Assembly (NCBI GenBank): GCA_017524595.1
Contig: JAFXVI010000085.1
Location: forward strand, 1 to 62,307
DNA length: 62,307 nt
Origin: Lachnospiraceae bacterium
GTDB lineage: Bacteria; Bacillota; Clostridia; Lachnospirales; Lachnospiraceae
Direction: 5' to 3'
Every line of letters starts with the position of its first letter. Position 1 is the stretch's first letter. Shown here piece by piece: positions 56,401 through 62,307 of this stretch. The notes beneath the pieces were generated by a model. It was given only the letters and a program-made list of their open reading frames with translations. It had not been told where the DNA came from and made no database searches. Made by a program: the position numbers and the translations under genes.

Positions 56401-57183
56401 GAACTTGAATACATCCTTATCGGAAAGATCCTCAGTATCAAGATCAATGGTTATACTCTCATAACCCTCACCGCTTATGGCTGAGATCTTGCTGTCATCA
56501 ACCGCTGTAAGGATCCTGGTATCAAGGATCTTATCTGCTGACTTACTCTCGGCATAAATTGTAGGATAACCATCTTTATTTATATAGGAAAGAATAACAT
56601 CACCCGAAGCTTCAGCGCTTATACGGAATTCACTGCCTTCGAGATTACTAAAGTCATAGCGTCCGCTGTTAGTCTTATCAAGCTCCTCGTTTAATATGGG
56701 GTTGTATGACGCACTGTCAGGACCTGTAAACTTAATGCGTAACCTGTCCTTATTGGCAAGATTAGCAGTATCGATATATATTGAAATATCATTGCAGCCG
56801 GATCCTGATATTCCACTATCGGAAACACTTATCCCGCCATCTTCCTGCAACGGTACTGTTTCCGTCTGCGTTCCATCGTCGGAAGCATCCATTATATCGA
56901 CAGAATCCGAACTTCCCTGCTCGGAAGATACCTCAGTCAGGGTATCATCATCCCCTGAACCGGTTTCTGTTATAGTATCATTATCACTGTCGGCTTCAGT
57001 AAGCACATCTCCGCCGGCTTCTGTGATCACATTTTCATCGGCTCCGATACTGATATCTATAGTATCCCCCGCTGTAAGCGTGGCACCATAAACCGACACC
57101 GATGAGAATCCGGTTTCGAGTACTGTTGCAATGAGGGTTATCATTGCAATATGTTTTCTCAACCAATTTCTTCTCTTTTTCAT
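44407..57183 (-). CDS. giant cell-wall-anchored pilin-like adhesin with about 19 FctA/Spy0128-type domains
   Basis: Surface protein of 4258 residues. Signal peptide (MKKRRNWLRKHIAMITLIAT) after SD AAAGGAG; acidic Thr/Asp/Glu-rich linker; beta domains and choice-of-anchor-A-like head (about 498-790) homologous to those of adhesin 1; then about 19 domains (about 994-3768) of the type GxKxLxGRxLxxxxFxFxL ... YxYxVxE ... FxNxY, as in the Streptococcus pyogenes backbone pilin, where the Lys and final Asn are joined by an isopeptide bond. It closes with one Cna_B and three SpaA-type domains, three GVLGxR motifs and the unusual sorting motif TPATAD, a membrane helix and a basic tail. Frame fully open. 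Probably a long, protease-resistant stalk bearing an adhesive head; ligand unknown. Confidence 0.92.
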   Translation of the reverse strand: MKKRRNWLRKHIAMITLIATVLETGFSSVSVYGATLTAGDTIDISIGADENVITEAGGDVLTEADSDNDTITETGSGDDDTLTEVSSEQGSSDSVDIMDASDDGTQTETVPLQEDGGISVSDSGISGSGCNDISIYIDTANLANKDRLRIKFTGPDSASYNPILNEELDKTNSGRYDFSNLEGSEFRISAEASGDVILSYINKDGYPTIYAESKSADKILDTRILTAVDDSKISAISGEGYESITIDLDTEDLSDKDVFKFYVESEASATVDGKSANDGIGGLTKEDTSLKVEGLDGEEFVAYVVSDDEDSVIESVAQVVSVEDGVAEIDINNVATKRVYEYEDEKVYVRATLEKADAVPDDAYFAVTPLTEEEAEKYLAALNENKEEGELLATAENTLLYDIGFYTDETKSEEIEPEEGSVSVAIEFKESQLSEGIEAKNSEDVVLTHIVEDGSTIKTEEVARSEVSVDNESIEFTTDSFSLYAVQKIRGTMYNTGEGVTYRDVLMGAVNYGLVANDIWLTNHVDSNMATVNLHTEGGAGNTTQGRFSGAPGNLMLAKHDGEKWFPYSDGDNAPFMVITTEKTAEEITNNPNWRNYIIVDDSHTEEDITKVVNEMVSGTLSSEFNHLDAKQRNSINTAVTAGEGGTKVIDISSKENDGGTYVIDFAEGEVGREKAYFNSASQMKIRLRMDQMIVFNIPDKTDLDLYKFEIEITDKNDGGPKSIGSDTSDTSADEFCRHVVFNFPNLEGTATLRAVLGMFLAPSGTLRLAETSTGWAVANRIENGSGEWHCVWAEMEGSTEIEVNKKFIGGAGNWQDGFRFKLERLDGEGRKVDTTFAPQYITLNGGESDTASGYFKLPSKLSSQITIRNGDIKDYWVKKGYTRYAVEWYKISEVDDKGNELRGFNGPRTNVEYNIIDPAKAYGESQMANGYPKPGEQPVYDNSPYWFVHVFYYYNEVANAIVTVKRVARVLPYTNCYKGLPCIENGRIEFVNKISNPVKVKIEGEKQVNGDTNYVPNDQFTFSLYDYIGNNKFAANPRETVVNDGSAFEFSEIELGNPTYSEDINGVTYSYYYFKVDESNTCPEPYKPDEAEYIVKVIVKKDGNNTTVSKEYYRFNKPTKKPVNVLLAMDPNTITKADKCTIENKLWFNNTYDAYGEYTIPGTKTLEGRSLSDNDVFTFTLTPQDSSRQKDKQEKSFRVGDLRTNNPNITNSFDFTFDTLSFNRAEDAGNTYTYVVEETTGNDKNIIYSNASYKIELTVVDDHSGTLEVNKSDNSPASCNFTNTYYKPEEVPFKVSKIWGKDTDTKFTFVLKGGRVAVSPNSPGYTVMEDVNQERTVTGTGEAAFDSISYPDKDYVGSYEYTINEVIPDGAENYTQDDPTYKILNGIIYDNRTYYVSVEVDFDDATHKLVKTVKGGFDKDNLQDIDIANEGIDPVFENRYEIKPVTDHIEGKKILKKKQIERGAFTFELTPYGDVTKEAVSSNKVVMPAVTQVKNGVPATLKADQFKFDDITFKEAGTYQFRVTELEDPELSDIIFSTEEYIVTIKVSDNGKGKLVASQSTTKDSKIASKITFTNTPVDPGSIPLYAYKDLVYNNDGILEPMAVGEGAFSFELIKVEGTNEAVVRTAENDSNGLAAFEPVQFTMSDLEGADSKDFTFKIREVIPDDAQKVGDVYKKNGITYDGHVETVIVTVTRDGDKIDVTSKNSEEKPAGFENVYEAHGEIDLDGSKIITGREFKSSDEGKWFAVLHNLADGSNDKNDKKVPIKLDAKIGPNAGKFDFGTLTYNKAGEYYYTVKEIGTTDENEQIDGTTFYVHITATDNEDGTLTVAKRMSTVKMDGPEVTEITFNNTYVVPDKVNFRAKKVTYGAAIEDGMFEFKLLDSKKKTLETRKNDSSGNVLFKKEITYKLSDVENSPFTYYIVESTKSKKGWTLDTKEFQIDVSLSVVEDDDTKVKSVVADKKYYKLENGSKTEVDEAAVIFENTYQSSGSVELAAEKILIDREVPAGQFKFELYSEEDELNPILVAENAYARKGKKADVVFPAISYIQGDPNDDDVPHILDDKYSHPVGEHKYARYYKMKEWHPDEAVQQYDGTWKYQGYTYDATEYKIVVILTDNLDGTIDTDWFAYKTGESPKESTWVDKIKKWVNETAGVKIFEDETKNLLFTNTYEAAGEIQINAKKILEGKALEADIFEFMLSGDDENGKHFEYREKNALDGTVSFSSISYTKEGEYEYTVEEIIPDKAEEVPDTEYKVYKGIYYSTIKHTVKVKVEDTQTGLLNVTAWIDGAKDAVTSIEVVEQDGVNTYSLSPDNVKFVNKYIPKGTSVTPGGTKTLHGRNLKDREFEFTLSSNKLNPKSLSENKVNVGEEFKFSTIEFTADDMKDGDFYVDSRDFGYTITEKTGELPGVTYSTAVYDFVVRVTDIEGQLYAVVLKDGIKTAAKKVAHFDNYYNAEGTESLIVRKEIKGAGDRNKLFKFMLYDEQLKKFTHEVELKADEEKSIADFEYKLSDLDGYPDGRVYKYTVTEWNPNKTGEGDGWTYSDVSYEAEITVKDKGDGTLDVSKVITKDGDPYTKDAMVFENEYHAKGNTTLDGEKEFVNGTLKGGDFTFLLEEYKGLDSEGKPIYEFAQSTTNDINGKFSFTLPEFDESSDGTRLVYRVREDEKACKADAKGKIKFDDTVYDVVITVKDTKDGKLAITKRVTTDGKVVDDCIFRFVNTDVEPGKVDFDAEKSLTGLPLKDQMFEFTLTGNGQGQKKYNNGKYITFDPIEYTLDDVDKTFKYTIKESTENPITGMTYDNVQYTAVVDVSLSGNQVVANKKIFRNGDRTNQIVFENSFEASVSVPIGGSKKLDGYPDDAPSLGKYSYSFGLYDENGHNIETRTITPTDNKKPVEYSFTDLKFDQDSYLDPAHPDHIFTYTVKEIVPEYEKDRAPNVKYDQNEYTITVKLEYDQNYKLTAEASTDHGVSTKALDFTNIYEAEGSVKLHGIKTIEGKELENGAYTFELTDENGKTITKKNEGIYFSFPEIKYSPQDLGTHVYKITESAYTEDGSKYDSTEYTCKVTVEEGSDGKLVIDKDLYRKADGESMVQIDPDSDITFKNTYTASGSIPLKGTKVMHNKPLAKGDFSFVLKEQGNPDPIQTVTHEAASLNNKKDLEARAAFKFDDLKFTQEDLKAANGKSYLPEVTKYYTIEEIISNKGGVTYSNAAYVVAVTIKDKGKGKLEVTKSVAGNSDVKKNGGSVTNFLKGLAGKITGRQDEIVFYNDYNSQCTIDPPILRKEIMGRDIERGEFSFKIEGPGLRSMNKAKYEKTVDNGINPETHTIYDKNNKEIDPGEIYVGDITYKYIDLVDDDSFSLEKGAVSANFVYYATEIDKGEAGVGYSDQKFKLVVTVIENGDGTMTVKNANGEVVDGKNTKLFWEPVNPYALNEEQLHDTFLNTWNKTGSIDIVGVKKMEGRELSEDDIFEFTITDEETGASRTITNTVDKNGKPSIVAFNAADIDFLNYRQHAFITNPDRADDEEVKWEYVDDTGIHKYLIEEKPANSETIINDTSKFEITVDVKEAVDENGAPIKDNHGHGLLDAKIIKIEQIFTQNNKVEYSFTGNNAFEFVNKFRARGTLTLEGSKYLEDQNGEAVPFAEDPIEGKFKFTLYSYDSEARTTGRKIEDTATTDKDGKFTLKLPVFDQDVLKNEKGEYETSKTLYYRIIETKPSEGQWINDNTVFESNGIVYDNTEYDVDVTVTYEGTNVLKVDKVIKNAATGEQVTNIGFTNIQNKEYVTVPVNKHWIHNGKELTADELENVPDLTFNLYSSAVDNGKKIINSAVLPSGQLTLTFKTDSTGEELPKYDSKGKLIEYVVEEVAVPGYLSEKKGYDFYNTDGDIKIQKIAADTNEPLAGATLAIYDGSKEVEKWTSGDSAYVVKADLTPGKTYTLRELTAPKGYEIAADVSFTVPADGSDITVTMTDKPIIGAVRLTKRDSATREILTGAEFALYDQAGTRIYATGTAGKYNVTSLTSNGVFTTDSAGVLEISNLPYGAYYFVETKAPEGYVLSSEKIGFTIANGGETVEVTCLNKESLGAVRLRKVSATGDRRLEGAVFELYAATPRSAAQAVSSTIYRDAYYRYGTYTTNSSGEIYVDNLPWDDYYFVEVKAPDGFEIAKDLTGDTLVYPFTVDGSNAGTTIDIGEVVNNPLTGVLGERRTPEEPESGVLGVRSAPKKGVLGARNTPATADVSAIALWLTVMLACIGTIVWVLVDRRKKKARG
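45880..54200 (-). repeat. array of about 19 FctA/Spy0128-type domain repeats
   Basis: Domains of 130-170 residues, each opening with a Lys-containing strand (GTKTLEGRS, GKKILKKKQ, AEKILIDRE, GTKVMHNKP and others) and closing with FxNxY-like strands (FTNTY, FENVY, FENEY, FTNIY). Unlike the SpaA array, I saw no regular higher-order order of types; lengths and inserts vary. Confidence 0.8.
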
Positions 57184-57477
57184 AGTCTTCTCCTTTACTG
57201 ATTCTTTCCTGTTATTCTTCCTGGTTATATTTAAAGATAGAGCTTTATGTTCTTACTAAATTATAAAAAAATTATAAACATAAAGAATCTTTTATAAACT
57301 AAGACTATATCAAAACTAAAAAAGGGTCAACTTTTTTTTATTCTTCTCAATAAAATAGGTATATAATTTTTAACAAATTTTAATATCATCTTTTGTGCAA
57401 CTTGTCACTTCCTGCGGGTCTAGGCCTTAAAACACGCATATATCAGGGGGTTGCCGGTACAGGTAATAGTATGAAAA
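57184..57477 (-). promoter_or_regulatory. 5' region of giant adhesin 2 with structured segment
   Basis: No gene here. On the minus strand a possible promoter (TTGCAA, 18 bases, TACTAT, near 57470-57495) overlaps the tpiA terminator. It is followed by a GC-rich segment at about 57375-57460 in which GGCAAC pairs with GTTGC and CCTG/TGCG with CGCAGG, around a central AAGGCCTA: a cruciform-like fold I cannot assign. A second candidate promoter TTGACC (57325-57330) / TATAGT (57304-57309) has a short 15-bp spacer. The remaining 120 bases are very AT rich with two TATAAT. Confidence 0.45.
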
Positions 57478-57518
57478 TAAAAGGGTTCATTGCAAAACCC
57501 TTACAATGAAACCCTTTT
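57478..57518 (-). terminator. terminator of tpiA
   Basis: Stem AAAGGGTTTCATTG / CAATGAACCCTTT (one bulged base) with TTTTATTTT after it on the minus strand, and A7 on the other side, so it could work in both directions. Confidence 0.85.
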
Positions 57519-57545
57519 TTTACTGTTATATTATGTAATTATATA

Positions 57546-58292
57546 TTATGCATTTACGATCTGACCAAAGTCAGGCTTAAGTGAAGCGCCGCCGATGAGT
57601 CCGCCGTCGATGTCAGGCTTAGCCAAAAGCTCGGCAGCGTTAGCGGCGTTCATCGATCCGCCATACTGGATGCGCACCGCTTCAGCCGTGGCAACATCAT
57701 AAAGCTCGGCAATATAATCACGGATAAGCTTACATACTTCCTGTGCCTGGTCAGCTGTAGCAGTCTTACCTGTTCCGATAGCCCAGATCGGCTCATAAGC
57801 TATTACTAGATTCTTAACCTGGTCAGCCGTTAGACCTGTGAGATCCCATTTGATCTGTCTCTTTATCCACTCCTCATATACGCCGGCTTCACGAAGCTCA
57901 AGGCTCTCACCGCAGCAGAGGATAGGTGACAGTCCTGCCTCGAATGCTTTCTTTACCTTCTTATTAATAAGGATATCATTCTCACCGAAAATGTCCCTTC
58001 TCTCCGAATGACCGATGATGATATATTTAACTCCTGCATCCTTAAGCATGGGGGCTGATATCTCACCTGTGTATGCACCCTTGTCTTCTATATAGAAGTT
58101 CTGGGCGCCAAGCTGTACGTTTGAACCTTTTATGGCTTCAGCTACGGGGCAGATGTCTATCGCAGGTACGCAATAAACAACATCAACATCATCGTTCTTA
58201 ACGAGATCCTTAAGTGTGTTAACAAGTTCAACGGCTTCGGAAGGTGTCTTGTTCATCTTCCAGTTGCCGGCTATGATTCTTCTTCTTGACAT
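57546..58292 (-). CDS. tpiA: triosephosphate isomerase
   Basis: Glycolytic enzyme of 248 residues that interconverts dihydroxyacetone phosphate and glyceraldehyde 3-phosphate. [14 protein letters not shown] carries the catalytic Asn and Lys, [13 protein letters not shown] the catalytic His, and [17 protein letters not shown] the catalytic Glu and mobile loop 6; [29 protein letters not shown] is the phosphate-binding end. It follows pgk by 15 bases with SD AAAAGGAG. Confidence 0.98.
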   Translation of the reverse strand: MSRRRIIAGNWKMNKTPSEAVELVNTLKDLVKNDDVDVVYCVPAIDICPVAEAIKGSNVQLGAQNFYIEDKGAYTGEISAPMLKDAGVKYIIIGHSERRDIFGENDILINKKVKKAFEAGLSPILCCGESLELREAGVYEEWIKRQIKWDLTGLTADQVKNLVIAYEPIWAIGTGKTATADQAQEVCKLIRDYIAELYDVATAEAVRIQYGGSMNAANAAELLAKPDIDGGLIGGASLKPDFGQIVNA

Positions 58293-58307
58293 ATTGATTC
58301 TCCTTTT

Positions 58308-59540
58308 CTACTTATCGTCAGCTGCATATACTCCTGGCAGCTCCTTACCCTCTAAGAACTCAAGAGAAGCGCCGCCGCCTGTTGATATGTGGCTCATCTT
58401 ATCCGCAAATCCAAGCTGGTTGCAGGCTGCTGCTGAATCGCCGCCTCCGATGATAGTCGTAGCATCAGTTTCTGCAAGAGCCTTGGCTACAGCGATGGTA
58501 CCCTTGGCAAGAGTAGGATTCTCGAAAACACCCATAGGACCGTTCCATACTACTGTCTTGGCTGACTTAACTGCATCAGCAAAAAGCTCCTGTGTCTTGG
58601 GTCCGATATCAAGGCCTTCCATATCTGCAGGGATAGCGCTTGAATCAACATATGTAACGTCTATAGGTCCGTCTATGGGATCCGGGAATGACTTCGCAAT
58701 ACCTGTATCAATAGGAAGAAGAAGCTTCTTGCCAAGCTTGCCCGCCTTATCCATCATCTCCTTGCAGTAATCGATCTTCTCATTATCAACGAGTGACTTT
58801 CCGATCTCATAACCCTGTGCCTTAAGGAAGGTAAAAGCCATGCCGCCGCCGATTATAAGGGTATCAGCCTTCTCAAGAAGATTGTCGATAACGTTAAGCT
58901 TATCAGCTACCTTGGCGCCACCTAAGATCGCAACGAAAGGACGAACCGGATTCTCAACAGCATTGCCGAGGAAATCGATCTCTTTCTGCATAAGGTATCC
59001 AACTGCATTTGTTCCGCCCTTCTCGGTTATGAACTTGGTAACTACAGCCACAGAAGCATGAGCCCTGTGAGCCGAACCGAAAGCGTCGCATACATAATCA
59101 TCAGCCAGATCTGCAAGTTCCTTGGCAAAAGCCTCGCCTGCCTTCTGGGGCTTGGTCTCCTCTTCGCCTCTGAAACGTGTATTCTGAAGAAGAACAACAT
59201 CGCCGTCCTTCATATCTGCAACAGCCTTGGTAGCCGCATCACCTGTAACGCTGTAATCGGAAATGAACTTTACTTCCTTGCCGAGCTTCTCGGATAACCT
59301 CTTTGCAACAGGCGCAAGACTCTCCTTCTCATTGGGACCTTCCTTAACCTTGCCAAGATGTGAGCAGAGTATTACCTTTGCTCCGTCAGCTATAAGCTTA
59401 TTAATAGTAGGAAGTGCTGCAACGATACGGGTCTCGTCAGTGATCTCGCCGTTCTTTAAAGGTACGTTAAAGTCACACCTTACCAGCACTCTTCTGCCTT
59501 TTGCGTTAAAATCATCAACGCTCTTCTTGTTTAATGACAT
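58308..59540 (-). CDS. pgk: phosphoglycerate kinase
   Basis: Glycolytic enzyme of 410 residues making ATP from 1,3-bisphosphoglycerate. Substrate-side motifs [24 protein letters not shown] and [10 protein letters not shown] are in the N-terminal domain; the nucleotide side has [42 protein letters not shown] and [15 protein letters not shown]. The length is slightly above the usual 395 owing to small loop additions. AGGAGG precedes the ATG; co-transcribed with tpiA. Confidence 0.98.
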   Translation of the reverse strand: MSLNKKSVDDFNAKGRRVLVRCDFNVPLKNGEITDETRIVAALPTINKLIADGAKVILCSHLGKVKEGPNEKESLAPVAKRLSEKLGKEVKFISDYSVTGDAATKAVADMKDGDVVLLQNTRFRGEEETKPQKAGEAFAKELADLADDYVCDAFGSAHRAHASVAVVTKFITEKGGTNAVGYLMQKEIDFLGNAVENPVRPFVAILGGAKVADKLNVIDNLLEKADTLIIGGGMAFTFLKAQGYEIGKSLVDNEKIDYCKEMMDKAGKLGKKLLLPIDTGIAKSFPDPIDGPIDVTYVDSSAIPADMEGLDIGPKTQELFADAVKSAKTVVWNGPMGVFENPTLAKGTIAVAKALAETDATTIIGGGDSAAACNQLGFADKMSHISTGGGASLEFLEGKELPGVYAADDK

Positions 59541-59598
59541 CTCTGTGTCCTCCTGTTAATTTATTACCCGATTATTACCGAAACGGGCATCCGGATTC

Positions 59599-59650
59599 TG
59601 TAGCTTGCGCATTGCTACAGAAAATGCGCCGACTACCGCCGACGCATTTT
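59599..59650 (-). terminator. terminator of the AAA+ gene, with a second overlapping hairpin
   Basis: Stem AAAATGCGTCG/CGGCGCATTTT (one G-U; 59621-59650) ends in TTTT, 63 bases after the AAA+ stop. Directly behind it TGTAGC/GCTACA (59599-59619) forms a second hairpin whose loop AATGCGCAA is complementary to part of the first stem, so the two may compete. Confidence 0.75.
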
Positions 59651-59712
59651 ATTATAGCATACTACCTGTCTCCATGCCACATAATTTCATCCTACATATT
59701 TTCACAAAACCT

Positions 59713-61830
59713 TTAATCCAGATCGAAATCTCCTGCCTGCAATAACGACATATCCGCGTTGGGCTCTGCAACAAGACGGCGGGACTGGTTTAATATGGCC
59801 TCCTCTATCTTGTTCCTCACAAGACGTCCGTTTCCCGCCTCTCTTGCATTATTAAGCTGCGTTGCATTGAAAAAATCAAGCAGCGGTTTCTCTGCATCTT
59901 CAGCTATAACATAACCCTTGGACGCGGCCGTGATATGGGCTATCGCAAGTAACTCATCTCCGGTATAATCCGGAAAATCTATAATATTGGGGAAGCGGCT
60001 CTTAAGACCCGAATTGGCCTCAAGGAAGTCCTCCATCTCCATTGAATAGCCCGCAAGTATGACTATAAGATCATCACGGTTATCTTCTATTGCTTTCACC
60101 AGTGTATCGATCGCCTCAAGCCCGAAACTGTCCTCTTCGCCGCGATAGAGACTGTATGCCTCGTCTATGAACAGAACTCCTCCAAGTGCCGACTTTACCA
60201 CCTGGTTTACAAGAGGAGCCGTATGTCCTACGTAACGTCCCACAAGGTCACCACGCGACACCTCAACCAGTTGACCACCTGACAGTATTCCTATTGCCTT
60301 AAGATAGCGGCTGACTATCCTTGCGATCGTTGTCTTGCCCGTTCCGGGATTACCTGTGAAGATCATATGTCTGTTAAGCTCTCCGGCCTTAAGGCCTTCC
60401 TCGCGCCGTCTCTTCTGAACAGCATAGTACTCCTTAAGGCCATGGATGTAATCCTTGATCTTCTCAAGGCCGACAATACCTTCAAGTTCCTTCTCAACAG
60501 CCTCAAGCTCGCCGCTGTAGCTCTCCTGGATATAATCGCTCATAGGCAGGCGTTCTTCTCCTGCTATTATCCCGGCTCCGTCTTCATCATACGTTATACC
60601 GATCGAACTTCCTGTATAATCATCCCGTTCAAGCTTAAATTCCGAAAGTGCCTTGAGCGCATCCTCATAAGCATCTATTACTCCCTTAAGCCCCCTGCCT
60701 TTCGAAGTGCAGGACACGGCATGATCACGGTAGCTGTCATCTATTGAAAGTTCATAATCAAGCTGCTTTGATACCCTTGCCTTAAGCTGCTCTTCATGCC
60801 TGGCAGCGACCTTTTTTACCGCTTCATCATCGAGTGAGCGCGTTATACATATATCCCCGAGCGCATTTACAAACGGCGCTCCCATTATATCGGCAAGCTT
60901 CCCTACAGACTCTGTCCCCAGAAATACAAGATATTTACCGGGTGCCTCAAGCGAACCTACAGTCTCTCCTGCAAGAGCATTGGTCACGCCCACGAGCTGT
61001 CCGTTCTGCATCACATACCGTTCGCTCAACATACTCTCACCGGTAGATACAAGATCGCTTAACCGTGAAAGCATCGCAACATTGCAATTGGCAAAGTTCT
61101 CAAACAGTATGACTGCAGCCTTACTTCTTAACGCGCTGTACAGATCCTGAATGAACAGCTTCTCTTCAGCAGTCGTCGGATACCGGGACAGATCCATTCT
61201 GTACACTTCACCGCTTGTGAGTACATTCCTTGTGTTAAGCTCACCCGCTATCAGTTCCAGTGCATAATGCCTGCCGGTGCATTCGGGACCGGAAATAAAT
61301 ATACTGTTCAATGCATCGTTATGATCCCGTTCGGACACAAACGGACGCTTAAAGGCTATAGTCAGCTTCTTTATGAATTCATCCTGCCCGAACACCTTCT
61401 CCTTCAGGGCATCCTGTAAACCGGAGAAGTTCTCCAAAGCCGCGCTGCCCTCCTTGACCACTGCCTGTGAGCCCGTCTTCTCTATAGTAAAATCTGTTCT
61501 TAAATTCTTATTAAGCTCACCAAGTGTCGTGTTTATATCCGAAGCGTTTGTCTTAACTGCGCTCTGAAGGCGTTCAATATCCGCCTGAGCCATGCTTAAG
61601 TTCTTCGCAGACTGTTCGAAAATGCCGTTAGCGGATGCGACTTCACCGGAACCCATAATGGGCGCAAGAGGCTTCTTCCCTGTACGGGCAGACGTAATCT
61701 CAGAAAGATTGTCATATAGCGTACCCCCGTATCTCTTCTGACGCTTCTTGGCTTCCTCGATATCTTCAACCGAATAATTGGCACGGTTGGAACCAAACAA
61801 TTTGTTCATCTGCTCTTCAAGATCACTCAT
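59713..61830 (-). CDS. double-AAA+ ATPase with CbxX/CfxQ-like C-terminal module
   Basis: ATPase of 705 residues. The C-terminal module (about 450-705) is complete and CbxX/CfxQ (SpoVK)-like: GLEKIKDYIHGLKEYYAV, Walker A TGNPGTGKTTIARIVSRYLK (about 490), pore loop VSRGDLVGRYVGHTAPLVN, Walker B GGVLFIDEAYSLY and arginine finger SGLKSRFPN. The module before it (about 140-430) resembles a ClpB-type cassette (FGQDEFIKKLTIAFKRP) but its Walker A is replaced by GPECTGRHYAL, without Lys, so it probably does not hydrolyse ATP. The first 130 residues are a polar coiled region. The ATG at 61828-61830 follows GGAG. Located between gap and pgk; function unknown. Confidence 0.82.
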   Translation of the reverse strand: MSDLEEQMNKLFGSNRANYSVEDIEEAKKRQKRYGGTLYDNLSEITSARTGKKPLAPIMGSGEVASANGIFEQSAKNLSMAQADIERLQSAVKTNASDINTTLGELNKNLRTDFTIEKTGSQAVVKEGSAALENFSGLQDALKEKVFGQDEFIKKLTIAFKRPFVSERDHNDALNSIFISGPECTGRHYALELIAGELNTRNVLTSGEVYRMDLSRYPTTAEEKLFIQDLYSALRSKAAVILFENFANCNVAMLSRLSDLVSTGESMLSERYVMQNGQLVGVTNALAGETVGSLEAPGKYLVFLGTESVGKLADIMGAPFVNALGDICITRSLDDEAVKKVAARHEEQLKARVSKQLDYELSIDDSYRDHAVSCTSKGRGLKGVIDAYEDALKALSEFKLERDDYTGSSIGITYDEDGAGIIAGEERLPMSDYIQESYSGELEAVEKELEGIVGLEKIKDYIHGLKEYYAVQKRRREEGLKAGELNRHMIFTGNPGTGKTTIARIVSRYLKAIGILSGGQLVEVSRGDLVGRYVGHTAPLVNQVVKSALGGVLFIDEAYSLYRGEEDSFGLEAIDTLVKAIEDNRDDLIVILAGYSMEMEDFLEANSGLKSRFPNIIDFPDYTGDELLAIAHITAASKGYVIAEDAEKPLLDFFNATQLNNAREAGNGRLVRNKIEEAILNQSRRLVAEPNADMSLLQAGDFDLD

Positions 61831-61870
61831 AACTATCTCCAAAAATTATTTTTTTCTATAATAACGCAAA

Positions 61871-61900
61871 ACGGGTCTGACCGCAATCGGTCAGACCCGT
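61871..61900 (-). terminator. terminator of gap
   Basis: Perfect 13-bp stem ACGGGTCTGACCG/CGGTCAGACCCGT with a four-base loop and TTTT after it on the minus strand, 29 bases beyond the gap stop codon. Confidence 0.93.
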
Positions 61901-61929
61901 AATTTGTCATTATGATTCTTAACTTGAAC

Positions 61930-62307
61930 TTAGCCAAGCTCAGCGAAGTACTTGATAGTACGAACCATCTGAGATGTGTAGCTGTTCTCGTTGTCATACC
62001 ATGAAACAACCTGTACAAGATTGTCAGCACCAACCATGGTCTGTGTAGCATCAAAGATTGAGCCATAAGTTGATCCGATGATATCTGAAGAAACGATCTC
62101 GTCCTCATTGTATCCGAATGACTCAGATGAAGCTGCCTTCATAGCTGCATTGATCTCTTCCTTGGTAACGCTCTTCTCTACAGTTGCAACAAGGATAGTG
62201 GTTGATCCTGTAGGAGTGGGAACACGCTGAGCAGAGCCGATGAGCTTGCCGTTAAGCTCCGGAATAACAAGGCCGATAGCCTTTGCTGCGCCGGTTGAGT
62301 TCGGAAC
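61930..62307 (-). CDS. gap: glyceraldehyde-3-phosphate dehydrogenase, partial (N-terminus off the window)
   Basis: The last 125 residues of [63 protein letters not shown] and [26 protein letters not shown] are the C-terminal catalytic-domain landmarks; the NAD-binding domain and catalytic Cys lie beyond the window. It ends in its own strong terminator, so the AAA+ gene behind it is not simply co-transcribed. Confidence 0.97.
   Translation of the reverse strand, partial: VPNSTGAAKAIGLVIPELNGKLIGSAQRVPTPTGSTTILVATVEKSVTKEEINAAMKAASSESFGYNEDEIVSSDIIGSTYGSIFDATQTMVGADNLVQVVSWYDNENSYTSQMVRTIKYFAELG

Noticed and set aside
28838-57183. The long repeats as CRISPR or satellite DNA
   Set aside because: The repeats are protein domains with diverged DNA, in a single open frame, not short identical units with spacers.
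44407-57183. Giant frames as possible assembly artefacts
   Set aside because: Repeats differ enough from each other to be assembled, both frames are open from SD to sorting signal, and both have terminators; still worth checking with long reads.
57440-57470. SAM-I riboswitch, suggested by CCGGCAACC on the minus strand
   Set aside because: Only this short piece fits; the AAGGUGCxAAUUCC part, kink-turn and closing P1 of SAM-I are missing.

Overview
The window looks like chromosomal DNA of a low/mid-GC Gram-positive anaerobe of the Clostridia, most plausibly Lachnospiraceae-like. The evidence is the conserved secG-rnr-smpB-ssrA cluster, Cys-type glutathione peroxidase with OhrR, a c-di-GMP-I riboswitch, class B sortase, GVLGxR-type wall-anchored proteins and AGGAGG ribosome binding sites. 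No IS element, phage, CRISPR array or tRNA was seen. Almost everything is on the minus strand; only sulP and a DHH/TIR gene pair are on the plus strand.

Layout. 1-2.2 kb: truncated CDP-alcohol phosphatidyltransferase, small lipoprotein, GNAT, and a MarR/flavodoxin pair under a double operator. 2.2-5.97 kb: orphan molybdate-binding lipoprotein behind a structured leader, and an ohrR-gpx-flavodoxin-radical SAM operon driven by a consensus promoter whose spacer is a perfect palindrome. 6-9.4 kb: SulP transporter, acidic lipoprotein, HigBA toxin-antitoxin. 9.4-14.2 kb: a frameshifted zinc-ribbon gene, GNAT, a P-loop kinase-like protein, an Lsa-type ABC-F gene with a leader attenuator, a ZIP transporter, a FeoB-associated protein and decayed feoA/feoB remnants. 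14.2-18.8 kb: a DHH phosphoesterase and a TIR/transmembrane/beta-propeller protein with richer GC usage. 18.9-22.3 kb: tmRNA, SmpB, RNase R, SecG. 22.3-27.1 kb: a complete livKHMGF branched-chain amino acid ABC transporter.

27.2-27.8 kb holds an independent transcription unit: strong promoter, c-di-GMP-I aptamer, about 400 nt of structured purine-rich RNA with one tiny well-initiated ORF, and a terminator. It points away from the adhesins and ends before liv, so it is probably a c-di-GMP-controlled RNA or peptide unit. This is the best candidate for something undescribed.

27.9-57.2 kb is a 29-kb surface-adhesin locus: class B sortase and two giant proteins (about 5114 and 4258 aa). They share the signal peptide, head region, C-terminal modules and anchor, but have different shafts: about 30 SpaA-type domains in one and about 19 FctA/Spy0128-type domains in the other. 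57.5-62.3 kb is a glycolytic cluster (tpiA, pgk, partial gap) with an AAA+ protein between gap and pgk.

All calls come from reading motifs and translations; no database search was run.
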